Shown piece by piece: positions 26,542 through 34,970 of a stretch of 64,000 nt of DNA. The position numbers were made by a program, and so were the translations under genes. The stretch is from Janthinobacterium sp. J1-1 (lineage in GTDB: Bacteria; Pseudomonadota; Gammaproteobacteria; Burkholderiales; Burkholderiaceae_D): the NCBI RefSeq assembly GCF_030944405.1, contig NZ_CP132339.1, positions 3,410,001 through 3,474,000 on the forward strand. Reading direction: 5' to 3'. The stretch's first letter is position 1. Each line of letters opens with the position of its first letter. A model generated the notes under the pieces. It saw nothing but the letters and a program-made list of their open reading frames with translations, did not search any database and was not told the origin of the DNA.

Positions 26542-27204
26542 ATGACCATCGAAAACAATACCGAACCCGCACGCGCCCGCATCTTGCAAACGGCGGCCGA
26601 GCTGTTTGCCGAACATGGCTATGCCAGCACCTCGGTGCGCAAGATTTGCGAGGCCGCCCAGGTCAACGTGGCGATGGTCAATTACTATTTTCACAGCAAG
26701 GAAGAGCTGCACCTGGCCGCCTTCGACCATGCGCGCGAACTGGCAGCGGCTTCGGCGCCGACGGTAGCCGAGGCCAGCGCGGCAGCCAACCTGCCGCCTG
26801 CCGAGCAATTGCGCCTGGCTATCGAAGCGCTGGTGTCCGACATGCTGCGCAGCGGTCCGGCGTCGCTGTTCAGCCGGCTGGTGGCGCGCGAACTGATCGA
26901 ACCGACGGCCGCCATCCACAAGCTGGCCGAACGCAATGTGCGGCCCCAGCATGCGCTGTTTACCGGTTTGATCCGTGGCGTGGTGGGCGAGGCCATGCCG
27001 GCCGCGGTGGTGCAGAAATGCGTGTTCAGCGTGATCGGCCAGGCCGTGTTCTATGCGCGCTCGCGCATCGTGCATGAACTGGTGGCGCCCGAAATCACCT
27101 ATGACCAGGCGGGCATTGCCGCCATCGCCAGCCACGTGGCGCAGTTTTCGCTGGCCGCGCTGGACGGCATGCGCGCCCGATACACGGCGGAGGTGGCCGC
27201 ATGA
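26542..27204 (+). CDS. TetR/CerR-type repressor
   Basis: This 220-residue protein has an N-terminal TetR helix-turn-helix (about residues 10-60, ARILQTAAELFAEHGYASTSVRKICEAAQVNVAMVNYYFHSKEEL) and a C-terminal CerR-like (DUF1956) domain that would bind the inducer. It overlaps the following efflux gene by four bases (ATGA), so both are translated from one mRNA, and the perfect operator sits just upstream. The likely model is a drug-responsive repressor controlling itself and the pump. The inducer is unknown. Confidence 0.92.
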   Translation: MTIENNTEPARARILQTAAELFAEHGYASTSVRKICEAAQVNVAMVNYYFHSKEELHLAAFDHARELAAASAPTVAEASAAANLPPAEQLRLAIEALVSDMLRSGPASLFSRLVARELIEPTAAIHKLAERNVRPQHALFTGLIRGVVGEAMPAAVVQKCVFSVIGQAVFYARSRIVHELVAPEITYDQAGIAAIASHVAQFSLAALDGMRARYTAEVAA

Positions 27205-28409
27205 AGGCGCGCAACCTGACCCTGGTGCTGGCCGGCCTGGCCATGCTGGGCCCGTTCGCCACCGATACCTTTTTGCCGTCGTTTCCCGCGATCGCCACCC
27301 ATTTCGATGTCAGCAGCGTGCTGGTGCAGCAGACCCTGAGCGTCTACCTGGCCGCCTATGCCTTCATGACCTTGTTCTACGGCACCTTGTCCGACTCCTT
27401 CGGCCGCCGTCCCGTGATCCTCGGCTCCTTGCTGCTGTTCGCCGTCGGTTCGATCGGCGCCGCGTTTGCGCCCAGCTTTGGCTGGCTGCTGTTCTTTCGC
27501 GGCATGCAGGGCGCCTCGGCCGGCGCGGGCAGGGTGATCGGCCAGGCCATCGTGCGCGATACCCTGTCCGGTGCGGCCGCGCAAAAGATGTTGGCAAATA
27601 TCATGATGGTGTTCGGCATCGCGCCCGCCATCGCACCGATTATCGGCGGCTGGCTGCATGTCGCCTACGGCTGGCAGTCGACGTTTGTGTTTACGTTTTC
27701 CGTCACCGTGCTGCTGATGCTGGCCTGCTTGAAAGGCTTGCCGGAAAGCTTGCCGGCCGCCCAGCGCCAGCCGTTTCACCCCGGCACCATCGCCGCCAAC
27801 TACTGGCAGGCGCTGCGCCACAAGGTGTTCCTGCTGCGGTCCCTGGCCGTCGCCTTTGCCTTTGGCGGCTTCGCCCTGTATATCGCCTCGGCGCCGCATT
27901 TCATCCTGGACTTGCTGCGCCTGCCGGAAACGGCGTTCGGCTGGATGTTCGTGCCGATGGTGGCGGGCCTGGTGCTCGGTTCGGCCTTGTCGGGCAAGCT
28001 GGCCCATTCCGTGCCGAGCGCCACCCTGGTGCGGCGCGGCCTGCTGGTGATGGCCGCCACCGGCGTGCTGAACATGGCGTACAACCACTGGTTTGTCGCC
28101 AGCCTGCCGTTTGCCGTGGTGCCGGTGGCGCTGTATGCCTTCGGCATGTCGATCGCGCTGCCGGGCATGACCATGTCCACCCTCGATATTTTCCCGCAGA
28201 TGCGCGGCCTGGCCGCCTCCTTGCAGAATTTCGTGCAGATGGTGCTGTTTGCGCTGGTGTCCGGCTTTGTCGCGCCGCTGCTGTTCGACAGCGGCTTCAA
28301 GCTGGCGCTGGGGCAGGCGGCGGCCGTCGTGTTGGCCGGTTTCTTCTGGTGGCTGGGCACGCGCCAGGCGGCCGCGCACGCAGTGCAGAAGGCGGTCAAA
28401 AGCAACTAA
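27201..28409 (+). CDS. Bcr/CflA-family multidrug efflux transporter
   Basis: This 402-residue, 12-helix MFS drug antiporter is of the Bcr/CflA type. Diagnostic segments are FATDTFLPSFPAIATHFDVS (helix 1), LYGTLSDSFGRRPVI-like (FYGTLSDSFGRRPVILG) and RVIGQAIVRDTLSGAAAQKML. The start overlaps the regulator stop (ATGA). Substrates in this family include bicyclomycin, tetracycline and chloramphenicol-type drugs, but this one's cannot be predicted. Confidence 0.92.
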   Translation: MKARNLTLVLAGLAMLGPFATDTFLPSFPAIATHFDVSSVLVQQTLSVYLAAYAFMTLFYGTLSDSFGRRPVILGSLLLFAVGSIGAAFAPSFGWLLFFRGMQGASAGAGRVIGQAIVRDTLSGAAAQKMLANIMMVFGIAPAIAPIIGGWLHVAYGWQSTFVFTFSVTVLLMLACLKGLPESLPAAQRQPFHPGTIAANYWQALRHKVFLLRSLAVAFAFGGFALYIASAPHFILDLLRLPETAFGWMFVPMVAGLVLGSALSGKLAHSVPSATLVRRGLLVMAATGVLNMAYNHWFVASLPFAVVPVALYAFGMSIALPGMTMSTLDIFPQMRGLAASLQNFVQMVLFALVSGFVAPLLFDSGFKLALGQAAAVVLAGFFWWLGTRQAAAHAVQKAVKSN

Positions 28410-28497
28410 TAGTCAGGCATGCATGCTGCTTTGTTACACTGTCACTATCGGCCGCCTGCACGGGGCCAGGCAGCTTTGTAACTTTATTGGCAGATCC

Positions 28498-29832
28498 ATG
28501 CACCTTATCAACTCCAGTCTGAACCACGCCCTGCGTGTGCCGCTGGCCGCGGAAATCCATTCGCGGCCCTTTTTGCAACTCGATGCGCCGGAACTGATCA
28601 CCCACCTGGCCGTCTACAGCAACGACCAGCCCGCTACAGGTGTATCCAACATGCAGGCCCAGCACGCCACCCTGGCGGCGCTGTGCACGCATTTTGGCGT
28701 CACCGGCCCCAGCAGCGAAGCGAAATATTTTTATTACGACTTCGGCCGTTTCCGGCTGAAGTGGGAATGCCATACGGAATTTGCCACGTTTACCTTTGCC
28801 GAGCATCCCGATGCTCCGGTGCCGCTGGTGCAAGCGTTCGAGTCGATGCCGCTCGAACAATTGCCGCAGCAGTGGCTGGCCGGCCTGAAAGGCAAGCTGA
28901 TGGTGGCGGCGCACGTGGTGCTCGAGCGCGCCGTCGAGCCGGCTGACGCCTACATGCAGGGTTTGGCCAAGGTCTTCGAAGGCAATACCCTGGTCGGCAG
29001 CGAAGTGCTGCAGGGCGGCGAGTTGTGGACCGATTTCACCATCCAGTCCGACGGCTTCAGCCGCTTCATTATCCGCGACGCGGGCATGCGCTCGCAGCAG
29101 TCGGGGCGCTTGGTGCAGCGGGTGCTGGAAATCGAGACCTACCGCATGTTTGCCTTGCTGGGCCTGCCTTACGCCATGCAGGCCGCGCCGTCGCTGAACG
29201 CGATTGAAAACGAGCTGGCGACCCTGGCCGCCGCCATGGTCGAGACCGATAATGCGCGCGGCGATGACGGCGTCTCCGAGCAGGCCTTGCTGGACCGCAT
29301 CACGCGCCTGGCGGCCCGCATTGAAAAACTGTCGCTCGACAATAGCTACCGCTTTTCCGCCTCGAAGGCCTACATGGGCCTGGTCCGGGCCCGCATCGAG
29401 GAGCTGCGCGAAGTGCGCATCGAGGGCATACCGACGGTCGAGGAATTCATGGACCGCCGCCTGACGCCGGCCATGAGCACCTGCGAAGCGATGGCCAGCC
29501 GCCAGGAAGCGATGGCCCAGCGCATCGCCAATACCAATGACTTGCTGCGCACCCGCGTCGGCATCGTGCAGGAATTGCAGAACCGGCAAATCCTGCAATC
29601 GATGAACGAACGCGCCGCCCAGCAATTGCGGCTGCAGCAGGCCGTCGAAGGCTTGTCGGTGGCGGCCATTTCCTACTATGTGATCGGCCTGTTCAGCTAC
29701 ACGGGCAAGGCGGCCAAGGTGATGGGCTTGCCGGTCAATCCGGAAATCCTGGTCGGCGCGCTGGTGCCCTTCGTGGCGGCCGGTGTATGGCTGGGGCTGC
29801 GGCGCATGCATCACAAGCTGCATGCGCACTGA
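28498..29832 (+). CDS. DUF3422-family protein
   Basis: This 444-residue protein matches the DUF3422 family: N-terminal LNHALRVPLAAEIHSRPF, then YDFGRFRLKWECHTEFATFTF and, toward the C-terminus, a long coiled helix region and two hydrophobic segments (about residues 383-400 and 415-435) that would anchor it in the inner membrane. The function of the family is not known to me. Start ATG 28498 was chosen over an upstream continuation, since MHLINSSLNHALR begins the conserved part. Confidence 0.88.
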   Translation: MHLINSSLNHALRVPLAAEIHSRPFLQLDAPELITHLAVYSNDQPATGVSNMQAQHATLAALCTHFGVTGPSSEAKYFYYDFGRFRLKWECHTEFATFTFAEHPDAPVPLVQAFESMPLEQLPQQWLAGLKGKLMVAAHVVLERAVEPADAYMQGLAKVFEGNTLVGSEVLQGGELWTDFTIQSDGFSRFIIRDAGMRSQQSGRLVQRVLEIETYRMFALLGLPYAMQAAPSLNAIENELATLAAAMVETDNARGDDGVSEQALLDRITRLAARIEKLSLDNSYRFSASKAYMGLVRARIEELREVRIEGIPTVEEFMDRRLTPAMSTCEAMASRQEAMAQRIANTNDLLRTRVGIVQELQNRQILQSMNERAAQQLRLQQAVEGLSVAAISYYVIGLFSYTGKAAKVMGLPVNPEILVGALVPFVAAGVWLGLRRMHHKLHAH

Positions 29833-29892
29833 GCAGGACGACAGCCGCGCCTGAAGTTTGCTATGGTCCGACATTGAGCTTAACAAGGAGCC

Positions 29893-31419
29893 ATGGTGCT
29901 AGCAAATGTCGGCGATATCTACAGTGTGTTTTCAATGGAGGTGCAGCAATACGTGGCGTGTCAGGTCACCCAGCTCAAGCCAGCGTCGTCGCCCAAGGGC
30001 ACGCCGCTGGCGGCCGTGCTGGAACTGGACTGGAGCAGCGATGCCTTGCCCGATGCAGAGGCGGCCGGCCGCATGCGGCCCTTGCGCTACAGCTATTTTT
30101 TCATCCGGGACCGCCTCGATCACGGCTTTGTGACGGCCAATGTGCCGCCCGACCACGTGTTCATTGCCAACCTGCCCCCGCTGGTGGAAGAGGAGGTCAA
30201 CACCTACAAGTTCGGCTGGGACGTGGGCGCCAGCATGGCGCGCCAGCGCAGCTGGGAGAAAATTGATCCCGAACGGCGCGCGCAATTCCAGGCCGCATCG
30301 AGCGACAAGCAGGTGACCGTCGGCGGCCATGTCTTCAAGCAGGACGCGACCCGCATCAACGACAGCGTGCTGGACGCCATCAAGGACTTGTCCGAACTGG
30401 ACCGGTTGCCTTGCCTGATGAACATCGAAACGAAGCAGGGCACGCCCGAGCTGATGGCGTATATGCAGCGGCATCCGTTTATCAACGAACTGGACTGGCA
30501 ATCGTCGACCGTCACCGATATCGACGTCAGCGCCACCCGCCTGAACCGTCTTATTCTGCAGCCCGAGGGCGTTGCCAGGGTGCGCCTCAATCCCGAGCTG
30601 TACCTGTTCTCGCTGACGGCCATGCCGTCGCCGCAGTTGCGGGTCGAGCAGGCGGAGCAGGGGCGCGACCTGACTTTGCAGTGCGTGGAGAACATGCCGG
30701 TCCTGCAAGGCTTGGACCGCCTGGGCGCGTTGTCGCTGACCGGCGTCAGGGAGGTCGACCTGGCGCCGGTGGTCCGGCGCCTTCCTCAACTGAGGGAGTT
30801 GCGCATCTGGGGCAAGCCCGGCAACGCCAGCAATTTCCACAGCATCGCGCAGCTGCCGCAGTTGCAGATGCTGACCACGTTTGATGTGTTCGGCTTCGGC
30901 GCCGACGAGTTCCCCGCACCTGAACAATTGCCGAAGCTGTCGCAGCTGTGGATGACCAGCGTGTCGGCAGATGTCGCCAAGGCCGTCAAGACGGCGTACA
31001 AGAAAGCGGCGGCGCAAGGCCTGGATTTGTCGATCAGCAAGCCGCGCAAGCCTGAATGGCTGGCCGAGAACCTGCACAATCCGTTTCGCGACTGGGATGG
31101 CAGAGAGCAGATTTCGGCAGCCCAGGCAAAGAAGGCGGCGCTGGCCTACAAGAACTTGCTGGCTGCTACGCGCCGCATCGACGCCGGCATGCCGGCGGCC
31201 GAGGCTGCCGCCGCGCTGGACGCCATGGTGACGGCCTATACCGTGGATTTCAACAAGATGGACCGCTCCGGCATAATCGAAACCGTCGAGCGCGAGGAAA
31301 TCTACAGCGTGCTGGTCGATGTATTGAAACAGTTGGAACAGGAGCTGGGAGAGCAGGGGGGCGTGCTGGTGCGGCAGGAACGCCTGTATGAATTATTCGA
31401 CCAGTTGCGTGACTTCTGA
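29893..31419 (+). CDS. Hypothetical protein with immunity-like N-terminus and LRR-like middle
   Basis: This 508-residue soluble protein is not firmly assigned. Its first 100 residues (VGDIYSVFSMEVQQYVACQVTQLK... RYSYFFIRDRLDHGFVTANVPPDHVFI) resemble Imm26-type immunity proteins (GDI start, Tyr-rich core), by eye only. The middle (about residues 165-370) has leucine-rich-repeat-like spacing (LPQLRELRIWGKP, LPQLQMLTTFDVFGF, LPKLSQLWMTSV). The C-terminus is helical and charged. AAGGAG lies before the ATG. It is between DUF3422 and the bla genes without an operon partner. Polymorphic toxin immunity is one possibility; there is no adjacent toxin. Confidence 0.65.
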   Translation: MVLANVGDIYSVFSMEVQQYVACQVTQLKPASSPKGTPLAAVLELDWSSDALPDAEAAGRMRPLRYSYFFIRDRLDHGFVTANVPPDHVFIANLPPLVEEEVNTYKFGWDVGASMARQRSWEKIDPERRAQFQAASSDKQVTVGGHVFKQDATRINDSVLDAIKDLSELDRLPCLMNIETKQGTPELMAYMQRHPFINELDWQSSTVTDIDVSATRLNRLILQPEGVARVRLNPELYLFSLTAMPSPQLRVEQAEQGRDLTLQCVENMPVLQGLDRLGALSLTGVREVDLAPVVRRLPQLRELRIWGKPGNASNFHSIAQLPQLQMLTTFDVFGFGADEFPAPEQLPKLSQLWMTSVSADVAKAVKTAYKKAAAQGLDLSISKPRKPEWLAENLHNPFRDWDGREQISAAQAKKAALAYKNLLAATRRIDAGMPAAEAAAALDAMVTAYTVDFNKMDRSGIIETVEREEIYSVLVDVLKQLEQELGEQGGVLVRQERLYELFDQLRDF

Positions 31420-31434
31420 AACAGGCAGGATTCA

Positions 31435-31479
31435 TCTAGAAATAAAGTTCTAGACATAAAGTTCTAGTGTGGGTATGCT
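31435..31479 (+). promoter_or_regulatory. Promoter and operator of the blaI operon
   Basis: -35 TAGACA (31451-31456), a 17-base spacer and -10 TATGCT (31474-31479), six bases before the ATG of the BlaI-type gene, so the mRNA would be nearly leaderless. An inverted repeat TCTAGAA/TTCTAGA (31435-31441, 31448-31454) and a second copy of ATAAAGTTCTAG (31442-31453 and 31456-31467) cover the -35. These are good candidates for BlaI dimer binding. Confidence 0.82.
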
Positions 31480-31485
31480 GGCGTC

Positions 31486-31878
31486 ATGTCAAAACATAGC
31501 CCACTCCCCACACCTACCGCAGCCGAACTGGAGCTGCTGCGCATCCTCTGGCAGCACGGTCCGCTGGACGCGCGTGCCGTCTACGATGCGCTGGCGCTCG
31601 AGCGCGCCGACGCCAGTTACGCCACCGTATTGCGCCAGCTGCAACTGATGCATGGCAAAGGCCTGCTGAGCCGCGATGAAAGCCGGCGGCCTCAGCAATA
31701 CTGCGCTGTGGAAGCGCAGGAAAAAGTGCAGACCAGCCTGCTCAAGGACCTGATCGGCAAGGTGTTTGCCGGTTCCGGCAAGGCGCTGGTGCTGACCGCC
31801 CTGCGCGAGCATGTCAGCGACGCGGACCGGCTGGAAATCGAAAAAATCCTGCGCAACAAGGATGCGGGCAAGCCATGA
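31486..31878 (+). CDS. BlaI/MecI-family repressor
   Basis: This 130-residue winged-helix repressor is typical of the BlaI/MecI/CopY family: helix-turn-helix at about residues 10-65 (AELELLRILWQHGPLDARAVYDAL... ASYATVLRQLQLMHGKGLLSRDESRRPQQYCAV), followed by the C-terminal dimerisation helix with the likely protease-sensitive region. Its operator lies just upstream. It overlaps the next gene by four bases, which encodes its presumed sensor-protease. Confidence 0.93.
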   Translation: MSKHSPLPTPTAAELELLRILWQHGPLDARAVYDALALERADASYATVLRQLQLMHGKGLLSRDESRRPQQYCAVEAQEKVQTSLLKDLIGKVFAGSGKALVLTALREHVSDADRLEIEKILRNKDAGKP

Positions 31879-33587
31879 ACCTGGCCATGCTGATTCCCGC
31901 ACTGGGCTGGTCGCTGCTGTATTTTGTCTGGCAGGGACTGGCGGTCGGCGCGCTGGCAGCCGTGGCCCTGTGGCTGCTGCGAGGCGCTGACGCGCGTGCC
32001 CGCCATGCGGTGTGCGCGCTGGCGCTGCTGGCGTGCTTGGTCATTCCTTTGACGCATCTGCTGTATCTGCTCGGCGCCGTAGCGCCGCCGTCCTCCGCCT
32101 TTTCTTCGACGCTGCTGAACGCGTGGATGCCGTCGCTGGTGCTGGCCTGGAGCGCAGGCGTGGCCTTGATGAGCTTGCGCCTGTTGCTGGGCCTGGCCTG
32201 GGTCGCCCGGCTGCGCCGCCAGGCCATTGCCGCACCGGCCATCTGGCAGCAGCGCCTCGATGCGCTGGCCTTGCGCATGGGTCTGCGTTCCCCGGTCCCG
32301 CTCAGGCTGCATGCGGCGCTGGCCAGTCCGGTGACGGTCGGCTTTTTCCGTCCGCTGGTGCTGCTGCCGGCGTCCTTGCTGAGCGGCATGCCGGTGCCTT
32401 TGCTGGAAGCCCTGCTGGCGCACGAACTGGCGCATGTGCGGCGCTGGGATTACCTGGTCAACCTGTTGCAGAGCGTGGCCGAAGCGCTGCTGTTCTTCCA
32501 TCCCGTGGTGTGGTGGTTGTCGGCGCGCCTGCGGATCGAACGCGAACTGGTGGCCGATGCGCTGGCGGCGCAGTCCTTGCAGGATCCGGCCCAGCTGGTC
32601 AGTGCGCTACACCAGCTCTCTTTGCAGCCAGCAACGCCTGGGCACGATGGCTTGTTGCTGTCGGCGCGCGGCGGCACCTTGCTCATGCGCATCCAGCGCC
32701 TGATGGCGCCCGCGCCCACGCTGATGCCGGGCAGGGCGGGCTGGAAACTGGCGCTGCCGGCCATGCTGCTGGCCGGTTCCACCTTGCTGGCCCAGGCGCC
32801 GCGCCCGTCCGCGCCGCCGATACGGCTTGCCGCCGCCAGCATGCTGGCGCTGCCCGTCAATGCCCGCCATATGCTGGTGATCGACGACGCCAGCGGCAAG
32901 GTGCTGATGGCGAAGGACGCCGATGCCATCGTGCCGATCGCCTCGATCACCAAGCTGATGACGGCCATGGTGGTGCTCGACGCCGGCCTCGACCCCGATG
33001 AAACACTGCGCATCGTGCGCGCCGATGGCGAGCCCAGCCAGCGCCGTGGCGTGCTGGCCGACGGCGTGCAAGTGCCGCGTTCGGTGGCCTTGCAACTGGC
33101 GCTGCTGCCGTCCGAAAACCGCGCCGCCGCCGCCCTGGCGCGTACTTATCCCGGTGGCCGCGCGGCGTTTGACCTGGCGCTGCAAGCGAAGATCCGCAGC
33201 CTGGGCCTGAAACGCACGACCCTGGACGACCCGGTCGGCACCTCGCCGGCCAACACCTCGACCGCCACCGAAGTGGCGCGCATCGTGGCGGCGGCCGCGC
33301 GCTATCCCGAGATCGCCCGCATCACCACGGCCGCGCAAGCGAGCGTGGCCGTCAACGGCAGGCCGCGCACCCTGCACAACACCAATGCGCTGGTCGGCCA
33401 TGCCGGCTGGGACATCGCGCTGTCGAAAACCGGCAGCAGCAACGAGGCCGGCAGTTGCCTGACCATGCGCATGAAGAGTGGCGGCAAGCATGTCACCGTG
33501 GTGCTGCTCGATGCCGACGGCGCCGAGCGGCGCGGCCTCGATGCGGCCCATATCCGCACCGCGCTGGCTTCCAATACCTATTTTTAA
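31875..33587 (+). CDS. BlaR1-like M56 metalloprotease fused to PBP7-type D,D-endopeptidase domain
   Basis: This 570-residue protein is a fusion. The N-terminal half (about residues 1-315) is a BlaR1/MecR1-like membrane peptidase with several helices and the zinc motif HELAH at 183-187. The C-terminal half (about 330-570) is an S11/PbpG-like penicillin-binding domain with S357-x-x-K360 (ASITKLM), S413-E-N415 (SENRAA) and K518-T-G520, and it resembles E. coli PBP7 more than the class D-like sensor of standard BlaR1. It probably senses beta-lactams by acylation of S357 and then cleaves the BlaI protein. The fusion is the unusual point. Confidence 0.9.
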   Translation: MNLAMLIPALGWSLLYFVWQGLAVGALAAVALWLLRGADARARHAVCALALLACLVIPLTHLLYLLGAVAPPSSAFSSTLLNAWMPSLVLAWSAGVALMSLRLLLGLAWVARLRRQAIAAPAIWQQRLDALALRMGLRSPVPLRLHAALASPVTVGFFRPLVLLPASLLSGMPVPLLEALLAHELAHVRRWDYLVNLLQSVAEALLFFHPVVWWLSARLRIERELVADALAAQSLQDPAQLVSALHQLSLQPATPGHDGLLLSARGGTLLMRIQRLMAPAPTLMPGRAGWKLALPAMLLAGSTLLAQAPRPSAPPIRLAAASMLALPVNARHMLVIDDASGKVLMAKDADAIVPIASITKLMTAMVVLDAGLDPDETLRIVRADGEPSQRRGVLADGVQVPRSVALQLALLPSENRAAAALARTYPGGRAAFDLALQAKIRSLGLKRTTLDDPVGTSPANTSTATEVARIVAAAARYPEIARITTAAQASVAVNGRPRTLHNTNALVGHAGWDIALSKTGSSNEAGSCLTMRMKSGGKHVTVVLLDADGAERRGLDAAHIRTALASNTYF

Positions 33588-33602
33588 CCCTGGAGAATAA
33601 TA

Positions 33603-34532
33603 ATGACGAGATTGGCAAAACTGTTGGTGGTGGTGGCGATGACGGCGGCGGGCATGGCGCAGGCACAGGATGTGCCGGTGAACTGCGACGACTGCAAGGC
33701 GTGGAATGCGCCCGTCAAGCCGTTCAATATCTACGGCAATACCTGGTATGTGGGCGTGGCGGGCTTGTCCGCCGTGCTGGTCACCAGTGACGGCGGCCAT
33801 ATCCTGCTCGACGGCGCGCTGCCGCAATCGGCGCCGCTGATCCAGGCTAACATCGAGTCGCTGGGTTTCAGCATGAAAGACGTCAAGCTGATCCTCAATT
33901 CCCACGCGCACTGGGACCATGCGGGCGGCATCGCGGCGTTGCAGCGCGCCAGCGGCGCCACCGTGGTGGCCAGCGCCTCGGGCGCACAGGTGCTGCAGAG
34001 CGGTACCAACGGCCGTGACGATCCGCAATACCAGGCCAAGCCGGTGGTGCGGGTGGCCAAGGTCGACCAGGTCACCGTGGTAAAAGAGGGCGACGTCGTC
34101 AAGCTGGGGAAACTGGCGCTCACAGCCCATATGACGCCCGGCCATACGCCCGGCGCCACCACCTGGACGTGGCAATCGTGCGAGGACCAGCGTTGCAAGA
34201 ATATCGTCTACGCCGACAGCCTGAACGCCTATTCCAGCGGCGACTTCACCTTTACCGGCAAGGGCAAAACGCCCGATATCTCGGCCTCGTTCCAGGCCAG
34301 CATAGACAAGGTTGCCGCTTTGCCGTGCGACGTGATTATCTCCGTGCACCCGGGCATGACCAAGGTGCTGGAAAAAGCCGCCGGGCGCACCAGCGAGCAC
34401 AATCCCTTTGTCGACGCGGGCGCCTGCCGCGCGTACGCGGACAATGCGGGGAAATTGCTGGCCAAGCGATTGGCGAGCGAGCGGGGGGCGGTGGTGCAGG
34501 ATGCGGCTACGGGTACGCCGCATAGCCATTAA
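33603..34532 (+). CDS. bla: Subclass B3 metallo-beta-lactamase
   Basis: This 309-residue secreted zinc enzyme hydrolyses beta-lactams. The signal peptide ends near MAQAQDV (about residue 22). Zinc ligands are visible: H101, H103 and H181 (HAHWDHAGG; TPGHTPGATTW) for Zn1, and D105, H106 and H249 (ISVHPGM) for Zn2, the B3 pattern. THIN-B-like enzymes in Janthinobacterium are of this class. It begins 15 bases after the sensor gene, so it is probably co-transcribed and inducible. Confidence 0.93.
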   Translation: MTRLAKLLVVVAMTAAGMAQAQDVPVNCDDCKAWNAPVKPFNIYGNTWYVGVAGLSAVLVTSDGGHILLDGALPQSAPLIQANIESLGFSMKDVKLILNSHAHWDHAGGIAALQRASGATVVASASGAQVLQSGTNGRDDPQYQAKPVVRVAKVDQVTVVKEGDVVKLGKLALTAHMTPGHTPGATTWTWQSCEDQRCKNIVYADSLNAYSSGDFTFTGKGKTPDISASFQASIDKVAALPCDVIISVHPGMTKVLEKAAGRTSEHNPFVDAGACRAYADNAGKLLAKRLASERGAVVQDAATGTPHSH

Positions 34533-34817
34533 GATACCTCATTTACGCCAGGATACTCGATGAATGCTGGCTATAACCGCAGCATCCTGCAGGGTGCTGT
34601 GAATAACGAAACGCAGACTCAGGCGATGAAAAAATGGCAGGCGAAAAAGCCGGAATGATTCGTTAAACGTGTTTATAACCAGGCGGGTCTTGAGAGCTAT
34701 ATAGACCAACAGACGCGTTTGCCTGCTACGCTTGCAGTGTCGGCACGGCCTGCCGAAGCCAGTGGCGGACAGGTCGTGTTGCCGCAAGACGCTCAGCAGA
34801 TGATGGTTAGGCGATAA
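34533..34817 (+). pseudogene. Decayed transposase/integrase C-terminus
   Basis: Directly after the beta-lactamase stop, in its frame, is a reading frame with one internal stop: YNRSILQGAVNNETQTQAMKKWQ, then a stop after KKPE, then FVKRVYNQAGLESYIDQQ and more. It resembles the C-terminus of DDE integrase-type transposases (YN..IPQ.AL.N.TP.QAMKKWQ..KPELFVKRVYNQAGLD). This is a remnant of an insertion element with the rest lost. It and the Fur box that follows fill the 438-base gap 34533-34970, which is visibly more AT-rich than its neighbours. Confidence 0.7.
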
Positions 34818-34904
34818 TTGCCTGTGATGAGCAGAAACCGCTAGCGTATGGACGCCTGCCGCGCCTGCCTGGATGAGGCCAGAAAAAAATGCCTTCAGGT
34901 CTTT

Positions 34905-34926
34905 AGTGAGAATCGATTATCAATTA
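34905..34926 (+). promoter_or_regulatory. Putative Fur box with -10 element
   Basis: The core AGTGAGAATCGATTATCAA has the TGAGAATC and GATTAT halves of a Fur site but with an extra base, so about 10 of 19 positions align. A possible -10, TACAAT, lies at 34925-34930 and the receptor starts at 34971. Confidence 0.6.
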
Positions 34927-34970
34927 CAATGCAAGCCTATTGCATTTCATTGACTGTTTTCAGGAAGCTC

